Source of the DNA: DATJMJ01 sp035503975
GTDB lineage: Bacteria; Actinomycetota; Acidimicrobiia; Acidimicrobiales; Palsa-688
NCBI GenBank assembly: GCA_035503975.1
Contig: DATJST010000351.1
Coordinates: 1 to 13,955 of the forward strand
Length of the DNA: 13,955 nt
Direction of reading: 5' to 3'
The notes below the pieces were generated by a model. It saw only the letters and a list, made by a program, of their open reading frames with translations, ran no database searches and was not told the DNA's origin. This document shows, in pieces, positions 6,478-13,387 of this stretch. Made by a program: the position numbers and the translations under genes. Positions within the stretch are counted from its first letter, which is position 1. Each line of letters begins with the position of its first letter.

Positions 6478-9090
6478 ATGGATGCGAACGGGCTTCGGCG
6501 CGCCTTCCTGGAGTTCTTTGTCGAGCGCGGCCACGTCGAAGTGCCTTCATCGGGCTTGGTGCCGCATCACCCGAGGGCGCCACTTTTCACCAACGCCGGC
6601 ATGAACCAGTTCATCTCCTATTACCTGGGCGAGGAGGTCCCTCCCTTTCCCCGTGCCACCAGCTCGCAAAAATGCGTGCGGGTCAGAGGCAAGCACGACG
6701 ACATCGAACAGGTCGGCCGCACCCCCAAGCACGCCACATTTTTTGAGATGTTGGGCAATTTCAGCTTCGGCGATTATTTCAAGAAAGAGGCCATCGCTCT
6801 CGCTTGGGAGCTGCTCACCGAAGTACTCGGGCTGGACGGGGACCGCCTCTGGGTGACCGTGTACGAGGACGACGACGAAGCCGCCGCCCTGTGGGCCGAC
6901 GGCATCGGCGTGCCGCGAGCGCGCATCCAACGCACCGGTGCCGACAACTTCTGGGAAATGGGCGATACAGGGCCTTGTGGCCCGTGCTCGGAGCTGCATT
7001 ACGATCGCGGTGAGGAGTTCGGCGCCGGCGGTGGCCCCGTGGGTGGGGGCGAGGCGCGCTACATCGAGCTGTGGAACCTCGTGTTCCAGACCTATGACCG
7101 CCAGGCCTCAGGCGAGCTGGTCCGGCTCCCTAAGCCGGGGATTGATACCGGCGCAGGGTTTGAGCGCGTGCTCACCATATTGCAAGGGGCGCGGTCGATG
7201 TGGGAGACCGACATCCTAAGACGCCTGATCTCGACCGCCGAACGGCTGACGCGCCGACGCTACGGGGACGAAGCGGACGCCGACGTTGCCCTGCGGGTGC
7301 TGGCGGACCATGCCCGGACCATGGCGTTCCTCATCTCGGACGGCGTGTTCCCTTCCAACGAAGACCGGGGCTACGTGCTGCGCCGGATCATCCGCCGCGC
7401 CGTGCTGCGCGCCAACTCCCTCGGCACGACGGGCCTCGTGTGCCCGGGCATGGTGGCCTCGGTGGTTGAGGTGATGGGCGATGCCTACCCCGACCTAGTC
7501 CGCAACGCCGACTTCGTCGCGACCGTGGCCGCGCACGAGGAGGAAAGCTTCCGGGGCAACCTGCGCTCGGGCATGGCCCTGCTCGAAGCGGAGCTCCAAG
7601 GCGGGCGCGAGATCGGTGGTGAAACGGCGTTCAAGTTGCACGACACGCACGGTTTCCCGATCGACCTGACGCGCGAGATCGCCGGGACCCGGGGGGCCAG
7701 CGTCGACGACGCGGGTTTCGCCGCAGCGATGGAGCGCCAGCGCCAACAATCCCGGCAGGCGCAAAAAGACAAGGGGAACTCTGCGCAATTGCACCTGGCG
7801 GCTTACCGCGGGCTCGTGGAGCAGTTCGGGCCGACGGATTTTGTCGGTTACTCAACGCTCCGATCGGAAGGCCGTGTGCTGGCCGTCTTGGACGCCGACG
7901 AGGAAGGCAAAGTGGAGATCTTCCTTCACCGCTCACCCTTTTATGCGGAGTCCGGTGGCCAGGTGGGCGACACGGGCACCATTTCCACCGAGACAGGTCG
8001 CGCGCGGGTGATAGATACGACGCCCGCCCTGCCCGGGCTGCACCGCCATGTCGCCGTCATCGAGCAGGGACAACTGAACCCCGGCCAGGAGGCCTGTGCC
8101 CTGGTCGACGCCGAGCGGCGCGCCGCCATCCGGCGCAACCATACCGGCACGCACCTGCTCCACTGGGCGCTGCGCGAGGTGCTCGGCCCCCACGTCAAAC
8201 AGCATGGCTCTCTCGTCGCACCTGACCGCTTGCGCTTCGATTTCAGCCACTACGCGCAGGTCAGCCGCAGCGAGCTCGACAGGGTCGAGGATCTTGTCAA
8301 CGCCCAGGTCCTCGAAGACATGGGAGTCCTAACCGAGGTCATGCCCAAAGCGGAGGCCGAGGCCAAAGGCGCGATCGCGTTTTTCGGCGATAAGTACGGC
8401 GAGCACGTCCGCGTCGTGCATGCGGGTGAGCACTCGGTCGAGCTGTGCGGGGGCACGCATGTAGACAGGTTGGGGATGATCGGCCCGCTCGAAGTCATCT
8501 CCGAGAGCTCCATCGGGTCCAACCTGCGCCGCGTGGAAGCTCTCACGGGCACGGCTACCTTGGAGCGCCTTCGGGCCAACGAGGCGCGCTTGGCCCATGC
8601 CGCCAGCCTGCTCAGGGCCTCGCCTGAGGAGCTCGGGGCCGCCATCGAGCGGCGCTTGGCCCAGCTCCGCGAGGTCGAGGACCAATTGCGGGTTGCCCGC
8701 CAAGGGTCCGTCGGCTCGGAGGCGTCGGCGCTCGCGGCGACGGCCGGCGCTGGCGTGGTGGTGGCGCGCCGCGACGGCCTCGCTCCGAACGACCTGCGGG
8801 AGCTGGCGTTGGCGGTGCTCGGTCGCGATGGCGTGGACGCAGTTGTCCTCGGCGGCTGCCCCGAGGAAGGCAAGGTCACGCTGGTCGCCGCGGTCAGCAA
8901 GGCCTACCCCGTCGGCGCACCTGACGTGGTGGCAGCGGCGGCGCGCATGGTGGGCGGGGGCGGAGGTGGGCGCAACCATGAGCTCGCCATGGCCGGCGGC
9001 CGCGACGCCTCCCGACTGGACGAGGCCCTCGCGCTGGCCCGCGCGCATCTTGAGGGCGGCTCGCTGCCGGAGGGAGGTGGGTCGTCCTGA
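6478..9090 (+). CDS. alaS: Alanyl-tRNA synthetase
   Basis: Charges tRNA-Ala with alanine and edits mischarged Ser and Gly. The ATG at 6478 gives MDANGLRRAFLEFF, the family N-terminus; an upstream in-frame ATG (6433) adds 15 unrelated residues and is rejected. The 870-residue length matches the bacterial enzyme. The class II catalytic core shows TNAGMNQF, TSSQKCVRVRGKHDDIE, ATFFEMLGNFSFGDYF and a motif-3-like GIDTGAGFERV. The editing domain has the metal-binding HTGTH (555-559) and CGGTH (657-661), aligning well with E. coli His564/His568 and Cys666/His670. The C-terminal DHHA1 domain carries the Gly-rich GGGGGGRNHELAMAGG, where the usual text is nearer GGGGGGRPxxAQAGG. The ribosome-binding site of ruvX is embedded in its last codons. 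A leaderless transcript is possible (TATCGT upstream). Confidence 0.98.
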   Translation: MDANGLRRAFLEFFVERGHVEVPSSGLVPHHPRAPLFTNAGMNQFISYYLGEEVPPFPRATSSQKCVRVRGKHDDIEQVGRTPKHATFFEMLGNFSFGDYFKKEAIALAWELLTEVLGLDGDRLWVTVYEDDDEAAALWADGIGVPRARIQRTGADNFWEMGDTGPCGPCSELHYDRGEEFGAGGGPVGGGEARYIELWNLVFQTYDRQASGELVRLPKPGIDTGAGFERVLTILQGARSMWETDILRRLISTAERLTRRRYGDEADADVALRVLADHARTMAFLISDGVFPSNEDRGYVLRRIIRRAVLRANSLGTTGLVCPGMVASVVEVMGDAYPDLVRNADFVATVAAHEEESFRGNLRSGMALLEAELQGGREIGGETAFKLHDTHGFPIDLTREIAGTRGASVDDAGFAAAMERQRQQSRQAQKDKGNSAQLHLAAYRGLVEQFGPTDFVGYSTLRSEGRVLAVLDADEEGKVEIFLHRSPFYAESGGQVGDTGTISTETGRARVIDTTPALPGLHRHVAVIEQGQLNPGQEACALVDAERRAAIRRNHTGTHLLHWALREVLGPHVKQHGSLVAPDRLRFDFSHYAQVSRSELDRVEDLVNAQVLEDMGVLTEVMPKAEAEAKGAIAFFGDKYGEHVRVVHAGEHSVELCGGTHVDRLGMIGPLEVISESSIGSNLRRVEALTGTATLERLRANEARLAHAASLLRASPEELGAAIERRLAQLREVEDQLRVARQGSVGSEASALAATAGAGVVVARRDGLAPNDLRELALAVLGRDGVDAVVLGGCPEEGKVTLVAAVSKAYPVGAPDVVAAAARMVGGGGGGRNHELAMAGGRDASRLDEALALARAHLEGGSLPEGGGSS
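9071..9080 (+). promoter_or_regulatory. Strong ribosome binding site before the ruvX CTG codon
   Basis: AGGGAGGTGG lies at the end of alaS, six bases before CTG 9087. No in-frame ATG, GTG or TTG follows before the ruvX catalytic motif, so this site most likely serves a CTG start that overlaps the alaS stop as CTGA. Confidence 0.65.
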
Positions 9091-9674
9091 GCGCGCACGG
9101 GAGCTCATGCGGCGAGGATGACGCCGGTGCCGGCGCCCTGCCCCACGGCAGGCCGCAGCCGGCGGGGCGTGCCCTCGGGCTCGACCTCGGCGCCAAAAGG
9201 ATTGGGATCGCCCTGTCCGACGACGACCGCCGCGTGGCGAGCGCGCTGACCGTCTTGTCGAGAGGCGGTTCGCACGCCGAGGACCACATAAACATCGCCC
9301 GCCTCGTAGCCGAGACCGGCGCCACCGTGGTCATCGTGGGACTGCCGCTTTCGTTGAACGGGTCGGAAGGCCCGGCCGCCGCCGCGGTGCGGGCCGAGGT
9401 TGAACAGCTGCGCCTGGTAGTCGCCGTACCCGTCGAGTGCGCAGACGAGCGCTACAGCAGCGTCGTCGCTCACCAGGCGTTGGGAGCGGCTGGTAGCCGG
9501 CGCCCGTCGGCGCGCCGCGCCATGGTGGACAAAATGGCGGCTGCTGCCATCCTGCAGACTTGGCTGGACCGCCAGCGGGCCAGGTGCTGGTCGCCCGGGC
9601 CTGCCAGCGCTTCGGTTGCCGAGCGCTGGGGCGACGTGCCGGTGGCGCGCCGCCTCCCCCGACGTGTCCACTGA
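9087..9674 (+). CDS. ruvX: RuvX/YqgF-family RNase H-fold nuclease (16S rRNA maturation), probable CTG start
   Basis: YqgF/RuvX processes the 5' end of pre-16S rRNA. The family motif GLDLGAKRIGIALSDD begins at residue 31 (catalytic Asp33), followed by VVIVGLPLSLNGSEG, the ECADERYSS segment and VDKMAAAAILQTWLD with the third acidic position. The first ATG/GTG/TTG in frame is GTG 9234, which lies after the catalytic Asp and cannot be the true start. The frame is open back to a stop at 9051, and the only start-like codons are CTG 9087 and CTG 9138. CTG 9087 has an excellent ribosome-binding site six bases upstream and overlaps the alaS TGA; the 30-residue extension it adds has coding-like third-base GC (27 of 31 codons). 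A start of this kind, or a small sequence error, is the explanation. The protein is 195 residues with an Arg-rich tail, longer than the usual 140-170. Confidence 0.9.
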   Translation: MSAHGSSCGEDDAGAGALPHGRPQPAGRALGLDLGAKRIGIALSDDDRRVASALTVLSRGGSHAEDHINIARLVAETGATVVIVGLPLSLNGSEGPAAAAVRAEVEQLRLVVAVPVECADERYSSVVAHQALGAAGSRRPSARRAMVDKMAAAAILQTWLDRQRARCWSPGPASASVAERWGDVPVARRLPRRVH

Positions 9675-11079
9675 CCCCCAAGTGCCGGGCCCTGCCATGC
9701 GGCCCGGCACGGCTGCGCCGCCACCGGTGGCTCCGCGGGGCCAGTACCGCAGCCGTGCGGGCACCGAGCCTGTTTATGCTCTCGACGACTATGGCGAGTA
9801 CCCCTCAGGTGGTCAGGGCGACTTCGAGGTGGGAGCTCCGGGTACTGGCGATTTCGGCGAGCCGGGCCCCGATGGCGGCGCGACCGAAGGCGTACCGGCA
9901 AGAGGTCCGGACGGACCGGGAACTGGTCCGGGCGTTGCGGCAACCGGTCCGGGCGTACCCGCGGGCGGCGAGGGCCAAGCGGCGACCGAGGGCGCAGAGA
10001 TGGCGACCGTTGCACCGGGCGCCCCGACAGGCACCGATGGCTTGCCCGGGGGCCAGGCCGTTCGCCGGGGCCGGCGGCGGCACTGGGGGCGTACGGTGGC
10101 GCTCGTAGTCGCGGTCGCCTTGGTTGTCGTCGCGGGCGTCGGTTTCGTGCGGGTGAACGATGACATCAACCCACCGGGCCACCCGGGCCGAGTGGTGACG
10201 GTGACCTTGCCTCGCGGCTCGTCCACCGTCCACATAGCCCATTTGTTGGCCGACGCCGAAGTTATCCACGGTCCGGACGTGTTCGCCGCCTACGTCAAGT
10301 TGAAAGGGGCCGGCCCGTTGCTGGCCGGGACCTACCGGTTGGCGACGAACGAGGGCTACGGGGCCGTGATCTCGGCCCTCCAAAGCGGGCCCCCGCCAGC
10401 CCTCACATACACGCTGGTGGTGCCCGAAGGCTTTACGGTGCGCCAGATCGCCGCGGCAGTGGCGCGCCTGCCGGTCGGGATAACGGTGGCGCATTTCCTC
10501 GCCGCCACCCACGTGGTCCGCTCGCCCTATGAGCCCCGCACGAAGCACAACCTCGAAGGGCTCCTTTTCCCCGCTACCTACCCGGTGCCCAGGGGAGAGA
10601 CAGCCGTGGGCTTGGTGCGATGGATGGTGAGGACCTTTGACCGCCACGCCACCGCCCTCGGGCTGAGCAACGGGGCCCGCCGGCTCGGGTACAGCCCCTA
10701 CCAGGTTGTGAAGGTTGCGTCGATCGTGGAACGGGAGGCCAAGTTCAATGAGGACCGGGGCCCGATAGCCAGCGCCATCTACAACCGCCTCGCCGCGCGC
10801 ATGCCTATCGGGGCCGAGTCCACGCTGCTGTACGCCGACCCGAACGGCTCAAACGACCCCACCACCGCAAGCCCCTACAACACTTTGCTCCATAAGGGCC
10901 TGCCTCCCACGCCTATCTCGAGCCCGGGCCTCCCTTCACTGGAGGCCGCCCTCAACCCGCCGGACACGACATTCCTTTACTGGGTGGAGGTCGACCCGGA
11001 CGGCAAAATGGGCTTCGGCACGACACCAGCGCAGTTCAGGCAGCTCCAGCACGAGTGCCGGGTGGCGCACCTGTGCTGA
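9664..11079 (+). CDS. mltG: Endolytic murein transglycosylase MltG (YceG family)
   Basis: A membrane-anchored lytic transglycosylase that cleaves nascent glycan strands and so sets their length. From GTG 9664 it has 471 residues. The first 140 or so are cytoplasmic and low in complexity, rich in Gly, Pro and Ala, with short GPG-type repeats near 85-105, followed by a basic RRGRRRHWGR just before one membrane helix (about 143-163). The outer part has a LysM-like region, then the YceG core: ASIVEREA with catalytic Glu356 (equivalent to E. coli Glu218), AIYNRL, and SPYNTLLHKGLPPTPISSPGLPSLEAALNP. GTG 9664 overlaps the ruvX end by 11 bases; ATG 9697 is possible, and the longer frame from 9616 would overlap ruvX by 59 and is less likely. 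No good Shine-Dalgarno is present for any of these. Long N-terminal extensions are common in actinobacterial MltG. Confidence 0.95.
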   Translation: MSTDPQVPGPAMRPGTAAPPPVAPRGQYRSRAGTEPVYALDDYGEYPSGGQGDFEVGAPGTGDFGEPGPDGGATEGVPARGPDGPGTGPGVAATGPGVPAGGEGQAATEGAEMATVAPGAPTGTDGLPGGQAVRRGRRRHWGRTVALVVAVALVVVAGVGFVRVNDDINPPGHPGRVVTVTLPRGSSTVHIAHLLADAEVIHGPDVFAAYVKLKGAGPLLAGTYRLATNEGYGAVISALQSGPPPALTYTLVVPEGFTVRQIAAAVARLPVGITVAHFLAATHVVRSPYEPRTKHNLEGLLFPATYPVPRGETAVGLVRWMVRTFDRHATALGLSNGARRLGYSPYQVVKVASIVEREAKFNEDRGPIASAIYNRLAARMPIGAESTLLYADPNGSNDPTTASPYNTLLHKGLPPTPISSPGLPSLEAALNPPDTTFLYWVEVDPDGKMGFGTTPAQFRQLQHECRVAHLC

Positions 11080-11123
11080 GCGGCGACGCGAGGCGTAGCC
11101 ATGCTCCGCGCCTGCGCGGCCGG

Positions 11124-12116
11124 ATGGGCACTTGGCCGGCAGCTACCACGGCCGTCGCCGGCGTGATCGGCGACCCGATCGAGCACTCCTTGTCGCCCGT
11201 TCTGCACAATGCGGCGCTCGTCGAGCTCGGCTTGGACTGGGCGTACGTTGCGTTCCCCGTGCCCGCCGGGCGCGGCCAAGAGGCCGTCGCTGGTATGGGC
11301 GCGCTCGGGATCCGCGGCTTGTCGGTCACCATGCCGCACAAGGCGGCCGCGGCCGCAGCTTGCCATGAGCTGACGCCGGTCGCCAGCCGCCTCGGGGTCG
11401 CCAACACCGTCACCAATGCGGGTGGTCGGCTGCTTGGCGACAGTACGGACGGGCTTGGTTTCCTGGACTCATTGGCCGAGCTGGGGTGGTCGCCGCGCGG
11501 CCGGTCATGCCTGGTGCTCGGTGCCGGTGGCGCCGCCCGAGCCGTGGTGCTGGCCCTGGCCGAAGCGGGAGCGAGGCGGGTAGAGGTGGTGGCGCGCCAG
11601 CCCGCGCAGGCCTCGGTCGCGGCCGCGCTCGCCGGGGGCGCGGGAGTAGTCGGCTCGGTCGATGCCCTCGAGTCGGTACAGGATGCCGAGCTCGTAGTCA
11701 ATGCGACGCCGGTCGGGATGGACGGCATGAGCCTGGAAAGTGTGGAACCTGTTGAAGCGGGCGGTCGAGGCGGGCGCGGCCGCCGCGATCGTGGCACCCT
11801 CGGTTACGACCGCCACAACGGGTTGCCGTTCGGCCTCGACGAGAAGTGGCTCGGGCCAGGCCAACTGGTCGCCGACCTGATCTATGCCCCGTCCGTAACC
11901 CCGTTGTTGGCGGCAGCCCGGTACCGGGGCGCCGGTACCTGCAATGGGCTCGGGATGCTTATCCACCAAGCGGCGCGCCAGGTGCGGGCCTGGACTGGTC
12001 GGGACGCGCCGGTGGAGGTCATGTCCGCTGCCGCACTCCGCGAGCTGCGCAAGAGGGCAGGCCCCGGGGAGGCTAGAGGGCCTTCCTCAACTTCGGCCGC
12101 GAAGTTGCCGAAGTAG
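11124..12116 (+). CDS. aroE: Shikimate dehydrogenase with an unusual internal segment
   Basis: Reduces 3-dehydroshikimate to shikimate with NADPH in aromatic amino acid synthesis. Visible motifs, numbered from ATG 11124: SLSPVLHN shikimate-binding (22-29), MPHK with catalytic Lys73, STDG with catalytic Asp109 (Ser107 where Asn is more common), the Rossmann loop GAGGAA (133-138), NATP (193-196) and GLGMLIHQA with Gln282. GTG 11073, overlapping the mltG stop, is a plausible longer start. At 330 residues it is longer than the usual 270-290. Most of the excess is in a Gly/Arg-rich segment (about 201-232) between NATPVGM and the conserved GPGQLVADLIY, plus a C-terminal tail of about 20 residues. 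The segment's codons have low third-base GC in this frame (see findings), so a pair of compensating indels or a captured sequence is possible. The catalytic residues are intact. Confidence 0.93.
   Translation: MGTWPAATTAVAGVIGDPIEHSLSPVLHNAALVELGLDWAYVAFPVPAGRGQEAVAGMGALGIRGLSVTMPHKAAAAAACHELTPVASRLGVANTVTNAGGRLLGDSTDGLGFLDSLAELGWSPRGRSCLVLGAGGAARAVVLALAEAGARRVEVVARQPAQASVAAALAGGAGVVGSVDALESVQDAELVVNATPVGMDGMSLESVEPVEAGGRGGRGRRDRGTLGYDRHNGLPFGLDEKWLGPGQLVADLIYAPSVTPLLAAARYRGAGTCNGLGMLIHQAARQVRAWTGRDAPVEVMSAAALRELRKRAGPGEARGPSSTSAAKLPK
12088..12107 (+). terminator. Perfect hairpin at the aroE 3' end
   Basis: CAACTTCG (12088-12095) pairs perfectly with CGAAGTTG (12100-12107) around GCCG, inside the last codons of aroE. 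No T run follows. It may weaken read-through between aroE and the DUF4388 gene or protect an mRNA end. Confidence 0.4.
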
Positions 12117-12130
12117 TCGCCATAGGAACC

Positions 12131-12135
12131 GGAGG
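12131..12135 (+). promoter_or_regulatory. Ribosome binding site GGAGG for the DUF4388 gene
   Basis: GGAGG lies five bases before GTG 12141 and supports that start, giving MSLEGTLETI, which is where DUF4388 domains usually begin. Confidence 0.8.
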
Positions 12136-12140
12136 TTACC

Positions 12141-13022
12141 GTGTCGCTTGAAGGTACGCTCGAGACAATTGCACTGCCAGATGTCCTGGCGCTCCTGTCC
12201 GTCACCGCCAAATCGGGCGAGCTGCGGGTCGAGGCCGGCGGCGGTGCCGGCAGCATTTGGTTTGACGCTGGCCGCCTGGCTGGGTACGAAGTTGGCAGCC
12301 ACCGGACACCGGTTGACGCCCTGTTCGCGCTCCTCCGGCTAAGCGAGGGCAGTTTCAAGTTCCATACCGGGGTGCAGCCCCACAATGCCATTGCGCCCGA
12401 GGAAGTCGCTCCCCTGCTCGAGGAGGCGGAGAGCCGCCTGATGCAGTGGCCGGGCATCGCGGCCGTTGTGCCTTCCCTGTTCTGCGAGCTGCGGCTCGAG
12501 GACTCGATCGACGCGAGCGTCACATTGCGGCCCGACCAGTGGCAGCTCGTGGCAACGATCGGCGGTGGCCGCCCGGTCGTAGAGGTGCTCAGCCTGCGCA
12601 ACCTGGGCGAGTACGACGGCTGCCGGGCGGTGAAGGAGCTCGTGGACCTCAACCTTGTGCGCGTCGGCGACGCCGGGGCGCCCTCAGAGGTGCCCTTCGG
12701 CGATGAGCCCTTTGCCGAGGCGTCTTTCGCCGAGGTGCCCTTCGCCGGGGTGCCCCTCGCCGACGCCCCAGCCGCTAGCAGCTTTGACCTCTCTGAGCCT
12801 CCCCCTCCGCCGGCCTCCGACGAGGCTGTGCAGTGGCACGAGGCAGACGCGCCCGATGGGCGTGAGGTTGCCGACCTGTCTGAGGTTTGGGACGGTGAGC
12901 CCGCTCCGGTAGCGGTGGCGACCGAGCAGGTCGAGGCAAAGCCGGCGGCGGAGCCCGAAGCACCGGGCCAGCCGGTGAACCGCGGGCTGCTCTTGAAGTT
13001 CCTCGGGTCGGCCCGCAACTAA
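12141..13022 (+). CDS. DUF4388 (PATAN-like) protein, probable type IV pilus regulator
   Basis: A 293-residue cytoplasmic protein with no signal peptide or membrane helix. The N-terminal domain (about 1-80) matches DUF4388: the opening SLEGTLETIALPDVLALLS, then KSGELRV, IWFDAGRLAGYEVG and GSFKFHTG. A second region (about 125-178) reads like a winged-helix-type module (PDQWQLVATIGGGRPVVEVLS, then AVKELVDLNLVRVG). Next come five-residue repeats of the EVPFA type (183-207), an acidic Pro-rich linker and a positively charged, hydrophobic end NRGLLLKFLGSARN that may be a docking helix. The gene has a good ribosome-binding site and lies directly upstream of a PilB/GspE gene. DUF4388 corresponds to the PATAN domain, whose response-regulator versions in Synechocystis bind PilB1 and control motility. 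There is no receiver domain here, so any input must come from elsewhere. The pilus role is inferred from family and location. Confidence 0.85.
   Translation: MSLEGTLETIALPDVLALLSVTAKSGELRVEAGGGAGSIWFDAGRLAGYEVGSHRTPVDALFALLRLSEGSFKFHTGVQPHNAIAPEEVAPLLEEAESRLMQWPGIAAVVPSLFCELRLEDSIDASVTLRPDQWQLVATIGGGRPVVEVLSLRNLGEYDGCRAVKELVDLNLVRVGDAGAPSEVPFGDEPFAEASFAEVPFAGVPLADAPAASSFDLSEPPPPPASDEAVQWHEADAPDGREVADLSEVWDGEPAPVAVATEQVEAKPAAEPEAPGQPVNRGLLLKFLGSARN
12687..12761 (+). repeat. Five tandem 15-base units in the DUF4388 gene
   Basis: Units of 15 bases encode EVPFG, DEPFA, EASFA, EVPFA and GVPLA in a row, close to the DNA consensus GAGGTGCCCTTCGCC; a degenerate sixth (DAPAA) follows. The repeat is in phase, so copy-number change would lengthen or shorten the linker by five residues. 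Confidence 0.75.
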
Positions 13023-13065
13023 GCGCCTGGCCGCCAGCCGCACCGCCACCGGCCGCACCGGCCGC

Positions 13066-13107
13066 CAGCCGCTCGGGAGGTCAGCCGCTCGGAGGCCAGC
13101 CGCTCGG
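13066..13107. repeat. Three tandem copies of CAGCCGCTCGG
   Basis: Exact CAGCCGCTCGG copies start at 13066, 13082 and 13097, a period of 15-16 bases. A related GCCGCACCG motif occurs twice just upstream (13027-13060). This looks like simple slippage-type expansion. Confidence 0.7.
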
Positions 13108-13170
13108 GCCCGCTCGGCTTGGCGGGGCGGTGTCATTTTCGGGCTCCCGCGCGGGGTGCCCATTTCGGCG

Positions 13171-13250
13171 ACAACTGTACAGAGCACCCGCTCCGCGGGG
13201 CCGGGGGCGCGCGGCTTTGAGCCGCTCGCCCCGGAGTCGCGTACAGTTGT
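13171..13250. repeat. Nested inverted repeat with a strong inner hairpin
   Basis: Outer arms ACAACTGTAC (13171-13180) and GTACAGTTGT (13241-13250) are perfect inverses. Inside, 13201-13234 folds into a near-perfect stem: GCGGCT/AGCCGC around TTG, extended by CCGGGGGCG/CGCCCCGG with one bulge and one mismatch. The first arm continues as the palindrome CTGTACAG (13175-13182), and the second continues into TTGTACAG (13247-13254). It could be a paired operator, a structured leader RNA or a small palindromic repeat element. Confidence 0.6.
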
Positions 13251-13361
13251 ACAGCGGTTTCCGGGGGTAGAACGTCGGCCCCGAACCGGGCTGTGCGCCC
13301 GCCCCAGTGCGCTCAATCTCCCAGGCCAAGATGCCGAGGACCTGTAGGTGAGGGTGGAGCC

Positions 13362-13376
13362 GCGCTTCGGTAGCGC
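13362..13376 (+). promoter_or_regulatory. Small hairpin abutting the pilB ribosome binding site
   Basis: GCGCT (13362-13366) pairs with AGCGC (13372-13376) around TCGGT, one base before the ribosome-binding site. Such a stem could affect ribosome access, but it is only five base pairs. Confidence 0.3.
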
Positions 13377-13377
13377 T

Positions 13378-13385
13378 AGGGGAGG
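13378..13385 (+). promoter_or_regulatory. Ribosome binding site AGGGGAGG for pilB
   Basis: AGGGGAGG ends two bases before ATG 13388, slightly closer than ideal, and supports that start over an in-frame GTG at 13400. Confidence 0.7.
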
Positions 13386-13387
13386 CA

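Larger units (their letters stand above)
13023..13387. other. 365-base gene-free region upstream of pilB
   Basis: No convincing coding sequence: short open frames here (such as 13156-13347 plus) run across inverted repeats and resemble nothing. The stretch holds, in order, GCC/CAG-type tandem repeats, a nested inverted repeat with a strong hairpin, an unremarkable GC-rich part (about 13260-13350) and a small hairpin next to the pilB ribosome-binding site. It probably contains the promoter and control sites of the pilus operon. I could not identify a known riboswitch or tRNA. Confidence 0.6.

Noticed and set aside
12125..12130. GGAACC, a perfect ECF -35 form, before the DUF4388 gene
   Set aside because: Only 10 bases before GTG 12141 with no -10 at proper spacing; it is part of the ribosome-binding region.
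11882..13018. Long minus-strand open frame (378 codons) across the aroE end and the DUF4388 gene
   Set aside because: Ser/Arg/Pro-rich antisense shadow of two well-supported plus-strand genes; no domain or ribosome-binding site.
13156..13347. Small plus-strand open frame (63 codons) before pilB
   Set aside because: Runs through the nested inverted repeat, has no ribosome-binding site and resembles nothing known. Its GFEP-like peptide prompted a tRNA check, but the hairpin has a TTG triloop, not a T-arm, and no cloverleaf forms.
13023..13387. c-di-GMP riboswitch upstream of pilB
   Set aside because: The conserved GEMM core strings (GCAAAGCC and the GGTAGC tetraloop-receptor parts) are not present.
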